64,000 nucleotides of DNA from Notospermus geniculatus (lineage: Eukaryota; Nemertea; Pilidiophora; Heteronemertea; Lineidae), in contig NMRB01002750.1 in NCBI GenBank assembly GCA_002633025.1, positions 10,235-74,234 of the forward strand. Reading direction: 5' to 3'. Position 1 is the stretch's first letter. The number at the start of each line of letters is the position of its first letter. Under the pieces are notes generated by a model. It saw only the letters and a list, made by a program, of their open reading frames with translations. It made no database searches and was not told the origin of the DNA. Below are positions 56,828 through 64,000 of this stretch, piece by piece. A program made the translations under genes and the position numbers.

Positions 56828-59800
56828 ATGGCAGTCGGTTTTGCGGAAAATATCATTTTTGGCGCATTATTGTCCATGTTGTTAATTTCCCCTTGTTTGA
56901 GCGATCATAACGAGATAGGTATGTATTGTTTTGATGGACTACGTGTCGATGTATGCTGCAAATGTTGTAAAGACATCTAGGTTAGGCCTAGGCCTAGACC
57001 TTTTAGGCCCCCTGCCCTGCCATGCCTGCCTGCCGGTGCTGTCCACCAACGTCATTGCCAATGCCATTGCCAATGGAATGGAATGCAATGGCATCCATCC
57101 ATCCATCATGTCCATGACCATGTGGTGATCATCATCGTCATTTAGGCCTACTAGGCTACCGGTACATGTTGTTTAGTTAGGCTAGGCATTTTATTTGTAG
57201 GCATGGTGGTAGGCCTAGGCCTAGCCTAGGCCCTATAGGCCCTATCATTGGCATCAATCACTAAAACATCGGCCATCATTCATCAATATCATCATGTTCA
57301 TGGCTGATTTTGTCCATGCCCATGTTATCAGTTATGTAGGGCCTACTGATCATGGCCATGTAGCCAAGGTAAGTCCATGCACAGGCCTCTGGAGAGTTGG
57401 TCACAGTGGAGTATTCCGCGTAAAATCGGGGGAAAGTGAGCAGACAATGGCCAAATCTATACTATATTATATATTTATATAATATAGTATAGATTTGGCC
57501 ATTGTCTGCTCACTTTCCCCCGATTTTACGCGGAATACTCCACTGACCAACTCTCCAGAGGCCTGTGGTCCATGACATGATGATGCAGATCAATCATGCA
57601 TGTCATGGACATATGGACATGCCTAGTCTGGCCCTGCCCTCGGGTCCTAGGTAGGGCCTAGGCCTACAATACATCATGTACATTTGTATTTTGCTAAAGT
57701 TGAATAGGCCTAGGCCTAGGCATACACTACAGTGGTGATCATTCAGTTCATGATTTTGCAGGGCCGTAGCTTGGTCCTGGCATCTCTGGGTTGGGTTGCA
57801 CAAAACTCATGTTAAGCGCTAACTTTTATGTTAAATGCCGTAAAAAGACAAGGGATTTTTATGTCATCTAACATAAAGTTAGCACTAACACCAAGTTAGC
57901 GCTATCGTGAGTTTTGTGCANNNNNNNNNNNNNNNNGGGGGGGGGGGAACTGCCCCCTAAGTACGGCCCTGGTTTGGAAACCATGGTATGGATTGGAATT
58001 GACCTTAAATCAGCAACAGATACATGTAGGATCAATCATTCATGTTTGCATCTGATGTCTGAAGGAAAACAGTTTCTGGGGCCGTATGCTGAGAGTATGC
58101 ATAAAACATCTCCCTTAATTTCTTTGAGTGACATTTTAGATAGGTGAAACTAAACATGAGAAAAATTCTTTGGGTACTCTATCTACATTTATTTTAGAAA
58201 CACAACGTTTCAACCAGTGTACCCTGTACACAGGACTACGGCCAGGGCAGGGTTCTGCCGATGCTGGTCGGCGCCGGACGGCCCCGTCCAGGACGCAGAA
58301 ATGCCGACCGGCACTCAGCCTAAAAGGAGTATTTTCCGACCAGCACGGTTTTAAAAAAAATGTTGAATAAAAATGTGTAGAACTTCAATAAAATCATCAT
58401 AAGAGAAAGTAATCTCGTATTTGTGCCTATGATCGATCTGAATGGTGTGGTTATCATCATCATCATAATTTATGCAGATTGAGCGAGTGATCTGGCGAAC
58501 TAACGAAGTGTACCAAGAGAGATGCCCGCTACGCACACTATAATCACTTCCGAATTTCCTTTCTGTTCCCGCCATTCACAAAATGTGCTTCCCTCGGCGG
58601 GGCTTCATGACACAGTTCTGACCAACGACAACAACGGCGGGATACTTTTGCAGTAGAGTGGATCGGGGTCATTTGACGCCAAACGAGGATGCGTTTATTG
58701 ATAAAGAAGCTCATTATTTCGACTCTCAGGTGCCAGGAAATCGCATTTCAGCAAGTCTAGTTTTAAAATTTTCGGGGGGAGGGCCCCCAGACCCCCCCCC
58801 TTCCGTCCGGAACTCATTCAGTCCTGGGCAGAACCCTGCCAGGGTACACTGGTTGAAACGTTGTGTTTCTAAAATAAATGTAGATAGAGTAACCAAAGAA
58901 TTTTTCTCATGTTTATCTCCCTTAATATTGTTCAAAACAAAAGATAAGGGAAATTATTAATTAAATGTTTTATGCATACGGCCCCTGGCATGTTTGATCT
59001 TCTTTGCTTTACCGGTTAATTTCAGATGATGGGGATGGTACAAAATGCCCTGGTCTATACTGTGGACGCATGGTGGATGAAAATGCTATCAAGAGTAAAT
59101 GTGGAGTAGGTATCTTATCAATTTCATGCTTGACTTTCCAAGAACATACTGAACTGAGGAGAGCTTTGTTCTTTGACGTCAAAGCTGAATTATTCAAGAC
59201 AATTTCAATGCTCATTATTTTCCTGCAGGCTTGTCCCCGTGGTTATCGCCCTGACCAAGATAGTTTGTGTACCAAATGTGATGGGAGCCCCACCTTCTTT
59301 GACTGGCTCTACCTTGGATTCATGGCTATGGTTTCTGTTGCTCTTCATTGGTTTTGCATAGATTTTACTAATAAGAGAAAAGTGTAAGTATTTGTCGTAA
59401 TGGTAGTGATGGGAGTGTGAGGAAGCAAGAGCAGAAACAATACTCAAGATAAGAACTTCTGTACTTTCTGTAGTCAGCATGTGTCTGTAGGTCATCTTAT
59501 AACGCAAGTCAGTACAAAATACAAGTACATGTAGCATTTTCAAGTCTTAATTTTGTTCGTAACTCATGTATCAGATACTCTGTACTCGGTACTCTGTGGA
59601 TAATTCGCTTTTTACCAAATCCTCAAAGAATGCAAGTTCAAGTTGTTCATTCTGTCACAATATGACAAATTTGTTACATCTGCTATTTTCTATATCATTC
59701 AGTGATGTCAATTGAGAACACCTGCCCTTTTTTCAGACCAGAATTGATCATCTTACACGTCTCTGCCTTCATTGAAAGTGCCACTGCAGCTGTGCTGACA

Positions 59801-61862
59801 TTACTCGTGGTTGAACCTATTGGAACATTGAGGGTGAAGTCTTGTCCAGTCAAGCACCTTTCTGACTGGTACACCATGTNGCAGGCTTGTCCCCGTGGTT
59901 ATCGCCCAGACCAAGATAGTTTGTGTACCAAATGTGATGGGAGCCCCACCTTCTATGACTGGCTCTACCTTGGATTCATGGCTATGGTTTCTGTTGCTCT
60001 TCATTGGTTTTGCATAGATTTTACTAATAAGAGAAAAGTGTAAGTATTTGTCGTAATGGTAGTGATGGGAGTGTGAGGAAGCAAGAGCAGAAACAATACT
60101 CAAGATAAGAACTTCTGTACTTTCTGTAGTCAGCATGTGTCTGTAGGTCATCTTATAACGCAAGTCAGTACAAAATACAAGTACATGTAGCATTTTCAAG
60201 TCTTAATTTTGTTCGTAACTCATGTATCAGATACTCTGTACTCGGTACTCTGTGGATAATTCGCTTTTTACCAAATCCTCAAAGAATGCAAGTTCAAGTT
60301 GTTCATTCTGTCACAATATGACAAATTTGTTACATCTGCTATTTTCTATATCATTCAGTGATGTCAATTGAGAACACCTGCCCTTTTTTCAGACCAGAAT
60401 TGATCATCTTACACGTCTCTGCCTTCATTGAAAGTGCCACTGCAGCTGTGCTGACATTACTCGTGGTTGAACCTATTGGAACATTGAGGGTGAAGTCTTG
60501 TCCAGTCAAGCACCTTTCTGACTGGTACACCATGTTATACAACCCCAGACCTGATTATGTCAACACCATTCACTGTACTCAAGAGATTGTGTATCCGCTG
60601 TGAGTATCAAAGAAGTTAGTCCAAGTTCTATGAATATTCTGACTTACCATGGCATCCGAATGGAAGTTGACATTACATTATTTCTTTACGCTACAATCTT
60701 GGTGCTATGTCCATCATAAATTCGCATTTTAATGTCACAGTTATGCAGTAGAAACATAGTTCCTGTCACCTCATGAATTCTGGGTTCGATGTCCGCTTGA
60801 ATGCACTCCTCCTCGTGTGATAGAGAGGGTGACTCTCTTAGACAGCACAAGTCTTCTCTGGGCAGTCTGGTTTCTTCCTGATGTGCATTAAATTTGCCCA
60901 ATATTGCCATTGCATTGGATCTAAAAATGCCCCTTAAGGCTCCGCTTTCAATTCAATATTATTTTCAATGCATTTTGATGACCACATCTGCAATTTTTCA
61001 GATATACTATTGTCATGATCTACTATGCCTTTTCCCTAATCCTCATGATGGTGATCAGACCAGTGTTATCATCTCAATTTGTTGGCAAGAGGGGTTCCAA
61101 GTCCATATATGCAGCCTTATATTTCTTCCCACTCCTCACTGTTGTGCAGGCAATCTGTGGAGGTCTTTTATGTAAGTATTAAGGTCCAGTTAGTGTTCAT
61201 TGTCAGCACACAAAACACCGGACCTAATCTTTTATCTCTTTCACATTTCTTAGTGACATCTATAATAGCAGAACATGTTCTCTCATTCCAGATTATGCCT
61301 TTCCTTATATAACCTTGGTGATCTCTGTGGCAACAGTTGCTGTGCACTTCTCACTCTTTGAGGAACAGGTACGGAAACCAATTTCTGGTCGTTTGCTGTG
61401 GTGTCACATTTCAAGGACTCACAACTAAATGAAGTTTGCAGGAAATGATTTGAGTCTTGCTTAATACATCCAGTTTCCTATTTTTGCTCAATTGGTTGTG
61501 TTTAATTCCATGAGGAGGCTATCTGCGTCCCGGCTAACTCAGCGGCAACCTGTTATCTGACATTTAGGTTAACAAATACATGTACTAGTAACTGTGTTTC
61601 TTGCTGTCTTCCTCTAACTCACAATCTGTCCTTTTTTTATTTTCAGGACTTGAAGTCATTACTGCGTCAGAACTTCACAAATCCAAGGAACATAGTGATT
61701 TTACTTATACACTGGGTTCTACATGCATTTGGCATAATTGCTGTTACAGAACTGAAAAAACCTGCCTTCCATATCCCACTCCTGACTCTAGTGCCATTCC
61801 CAACTCTTTTCTACTTATTGACTGTGAAATTTACTCACCCATATAGACTGGAACAGGTGTGA
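56828..61862 (+). CDS. JKAMP: JNK1/MAPK8-associated membrane protein homologue
   Basis: Multi-pass ER membrane protein linked to ER-associated degradation and JNK signalling. Coding exons 56828-56918, 59026-59105, 59229-59383, 60393-60599, 61002-61171, 61292-61368, 61647-61862 join in phase to 331 aa (human about 311). Seen: N-terminal hydrophobic leader (FGALLSMLLISPCLS) not obvious in the human protein; Cys-rich lumenal start CPGLYCG ... KCGACPRGYRPDQDSLCTKC; DWLYLGFMAMVSVALHWFCI; DWYTMLYNPRPDYVNTIHCT; IYYAFSLILMMVIRPVL; YAALYFFPLLTVVQAICGGL; HWVLHAFGIIAVTEL; final FYLLTVKFTHPYR. All blocks match remembered human JKAMP in order. Exon 2 ends at GGA|GTAGGT, chosen because it preserves CGACPRG. 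Exons 3-4 appear twice in the assembly around an N at 59880; the copy listed avoids the truncated one. Confidence 0.93.
57381..57566. repeat. Near-perfect 93-bp-arm palindrome in JKAMP intron 1
   Basis: ACAGGCCTCTGGAGAGTTGG then TCACAGTGGAGTATTCCGCG ... CTATACTATATTATAT is followed directly by its reverse complement. Only a 2-nt indel separates the arms and there is essentially no loop (TATTTATA). Confidence 0.9.
57797..57920. mobile_element. Fold-back with TIR TGCACAAAACTCA, adjoining a gap
   Basis: TGCACAAAACTCATGTTAAG then CGCTAAC mirrors GTTAGCGCTATCGTGAGTTT then TGTGCA; inner CATAAAGTTAGC also pairs. A 16-N gap follows immediately. Confidence 0.75.
57921..57936. other. Assembly gap (16 N) before a poly-G run
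   Basis: Sixteen undetermined bases followed by eleven G. The join is between a fold-back end and a homopolymer, both hard to sequence. Single N bases also occur at 41367 and 59880. Confidence 1.
58078..58985. mobile_element. ~908-bp TIR element with TIR GGGGCCGTATGCATAAAACAT
   Basis: GGGGCCGTATGC...ATAAAACAT at the left mirrors ATGTTTTATGCATACGGCCCC at the right. Further in, GAGAAAAATTCTTTGG, CTACATTTATTTTAG, AAACACAACGTTTCAACC and GCAGGGTTCTGCC all recur inverted at 58800-58915. It lies in JKAMP intron 1, ending ~40 bp before exon 2. Confidence 0.8.
59225..60536. repeat. 656-bp direct duplication of JKAMP exons 3-4 split by one N (likely assembly artefact)
   Basis: 59225-59879 and 59881-60536 are the same except for a few substitutions (CCTGACC/CCAGACC, TTCTTTGAC/TTCTATGAC). 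The first copy stops mid-exon 4 (ACCATGT) at the N; the second copy starts mid-intron end (GCAGGCTTG) without the preceding intron and completes exon 4. This is the pattern of two alleles joined end to end. Confidence 0.88.
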
Positions 61863-64000
61863 TACTCCATACTTTATTTATGTAATAGAATGTGTTCAAT
61901 GTCTGTCATTCATGATTCCTTAGTTTTGTTAACTAATCAAAATGGATATATAATAAGAGGTTCTTTGGCTCTAGGGTAAGAAAACTTTGGGTTTTGATCA
62001 CGTAGAATGGGGATCAAGAAGTTGCAGGGGGCTCAACTGCCAATTGACAGGTTTTACTCCTGGTTTCGCCCCAGTTTTGGAAGACTGGGTCCTGCCTGCT
62101 GACTGTCAAATTTAAGGCTTATCATAGAATGATGTGAAGACATGCCCGTACCATGTAAATGCTGTGGCCCTAACTTATAAAAGCCGTTTTTCGCCTGTCT
62201 AACTTGGACTTGTTTAAGCCTAAACATTTGTAAGACAACTGTTAGACAAATATACCAAAACACTGGTGTTTATCGGAATTTCTTCGAACAACTCCAGGAC
62301 GCCAGTCTAGCTAGTGAAGTCCAACAGGTGATTAAACATGTATCGCCGAACGGACTGCCTTTGTTGAGACGATTATATAATGAATTGTAAAGGGGCATAC
62401 TTTAGATGACCTCATTTGTGCGGCATTCGTCATATAGGCCTATTTGTTGTTGTGACTGGATGGATAGTACACCCTTAGTCAAAAGTAAATGCCCACCTAA
62501 TTTTCCGGCATATTTCCTTGAATATTTTTCATAGCCACGTTTTCTTTTCATACAGATAATCTAGGGCCACTAGGACACCTTTTAAGACAATAAAACTTGA
62601 AATTATGAATGAATCACAAGCTTAGACAACTGAAAAACAAGCCCCCCCCCCCCGGCATGTTTTGCGATTCCTTTGTTATTTAGACGGCAGGTTTAGACAC
62701 ATCTAAGCTATACATCCTTCTGTAATCGCAGTTTAAGCTAGACGACTGATTTAGACTTGTCTTGGCGAGTTAGACTTGTCTGAGAGATACCGGTAGACAT
62801 CCTTTATAAGTTCGGGCCTGTATGTCTTGTTTTTGAAAGTACTGTTATGAATGTAAATTGTTCTTGTTACGGTACATTCATTATTTATTGTACAATTATT
62901 TCCTTTTCATATTTGGAAGAAAATATTATGTCTTCAGGCAGTGAAGTCAAAACAAGCATTCATTTTAGATTTCTTTTCTCTTGGTCTTGTTTGGACAACT
63001 CTTCTATTCCAATATTTGTCTCAACTCAACAAAACATCTTCGAGCAACCTAAAAGGCTATTATATGAATTATGAAAAACAGCCTAATGGTGAGTAAACAT
63101 AAAGCTGGTAATTCCCTGCGGCATTTGGCATTAATACTGGCATGGACATAGTCTGTTAATACTATATAATCTCATTTTTCTGGTCACTCCAGGCAAAATC
63201 ATACCACCTCCCAGGTATGAATATTTTGGATAGTCCATAACAACTGATTGGATTGAATTTTAATCACATTTCCAATGGGGAGGTGCCAGTCCTGTAAGTG
63301 CGTTGAGGTCAATCGACGTCAAAATTCTTTATAGTCATCTCTTACTTCTTCTCGGCCTAGATTGTCGTTTTCATGGTCACTAAGTCCTGGCGACCCCAGC
63401 AGTCTTCTGACACTTTGAAATCTGACAAGGATCATTCACGTCATTTGAGTAATTGAACCTAGGCTAGGCATATAGGCCTACTTTCCCAGAAGTGCATATC
63501 ATTGGATTCCAAGGTACACTATAATTCAGGTCACCTGCTCAGTTAGTAGGAGGTGCTATGATTTTGCCTGGCGTGACCAGAAAAAGGAGATTATAGAGTA
63601 TGTACCACCCAGTGGCCAGATATCCTTCCTGAACTCTTTCAAACATACACCTGTGACATCAAACAGTTACGTGTCAACGCCACATCACACCTGCATTACT
63701 AACTCCAACAATTGCTCGGAATGCCGATTTAAAGCTGAACTGCATGCATAAAACCAGGGCCTCGCACGTTTAAAAAAAACGCCCGCGCCACAGCGCGGGC
63801 AGTAACTGAAATAACCTGGGACATCCGATCCGCCATGTTTTAGTGGGACTCCAAACATGATAGAGTACCGAAGCATGTAGGTGGCAGCACCTTATTTGCG
63901 TCCTGACCATCAACAAGTGGAAGTCACGCTGTATGTACATGTCACGTGCATGTAGGCCTACATAGGCCTACCAGAAGCCCATGTAGGCCATCGGTAGCCT
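61863..64000. other. Intergenic tract after JKAMP
   Basis: No supported gene. A TIR element lies at 63162-63598 and a short GC hairpin at about 63781-63800 (GCCCGCGCcacaGCGCGGGC). A C14 run sits near 62643 and TAGGCCTA words cluster at the right edge. Confidence 0.55.
63162..63598. mobile_element. ~437-bp TIR element with TIR CTATATAATCTCATTTTTCTGG
   Basis: CTATATAATCTCATTTTTCT then GGTCACTCCAGGCAAAATCA then TACCACCTCC at the left mirrors GGAGGTGCTATGATTTTGCC then TGGCGTGACCAGAAAAAGGA then GATTATAGAG at the right. No coding capacity is evident. Confidence 0.75.

Noticed and set aside
58658-58960. 100-residue plus-strand ORF with a Pro/Gly stretch
   Set aside because: Lies wholly inside the 58078-58985 TIR element and reads its inverted-repeat arm; no independent support.
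1-64000. Bacterial or organelle contamination
   Set aside because: Spliceosomal introns with GT..AG ends, metazoan gene families and dense eukaryotic MITEs across the whole window rule this out.

Overview
The window is invertebrate animal nuclear DNA. Genes are split by short introns with GT..AG ends, exons are about 80-250 bp, and the proteins are metazoan (a GalNAc-transferase, paired rhodopsin-type GPCRs, L3HYPDH, TMEM179, JKAMP, a secreted Ig protein). The 8-bp palindrome TAGGCCTA and the ACATGTAC/GTACATGT words recur throughout, and fold-back DNA elements are very dense. This fits a marine invertebrate deuterostome (echinoderm, hemichordate or cephalochordate); the clade is inferred and not proven. 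Three stretches of N mark a draft assembly.

Layout. 0-13 kb: a minus-strand locus for secreted Ig-domain proteins. One gene has three confident exons (6252-3022) and likely takes its signal-peptide exon from a tandem-duplicated pair at 12.0 and 12.8 kb. The first exon of a probable paralogue sits at the left edge (201-40). 13-23.7 kb: no convincing gene; mostly fold-back and nested terminal-inverted-repeat (TIR) elements. 23.7-31.5 kb (+): a complete 13-exon polypeptide GalNAc-transferase, closest in remembered sequence to GALNT7. 33.9-38.2 kb (-): two tandem three-exon class A GPCRs, one with a 2-nt frameshift. 38.9-51.7 kb (+): a trans-3-hydroxy-L-proline dehydratase gene whose first intron (11.3 kb) carries a duplicated piece of its own exon, a giant inverted repeat, an antisense LicD-family gene, and a ~4 kb tandem duplication holding LicD pseudogenes. 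53.7-55.6 kb (-): TMEM179-like, head-to-head with JKAMP (56.8-61.9 kb, +). 61.9-64 kb: no gene seen.

The two copies of the 4 kb duplication serve as empty/filled sites. They define one 675-bp transposon exactly (4-bp target duplication ACTT) and bracket two other insertions. Many fold-back elements with unrelated interiors begin with similar AAGGCCCG-like ends. The genes do not form an obvious shared pathway; they are ordinary neighbours in an animal genome. The most notable points are the nested LicD/L3HYPDH arrangement, the duplicated signal-peptide exons of the Ig locus, the transposon set, and two likely assembly or allelic duplications (JKAMP exons 3-4; L3HYPDH exon 1).
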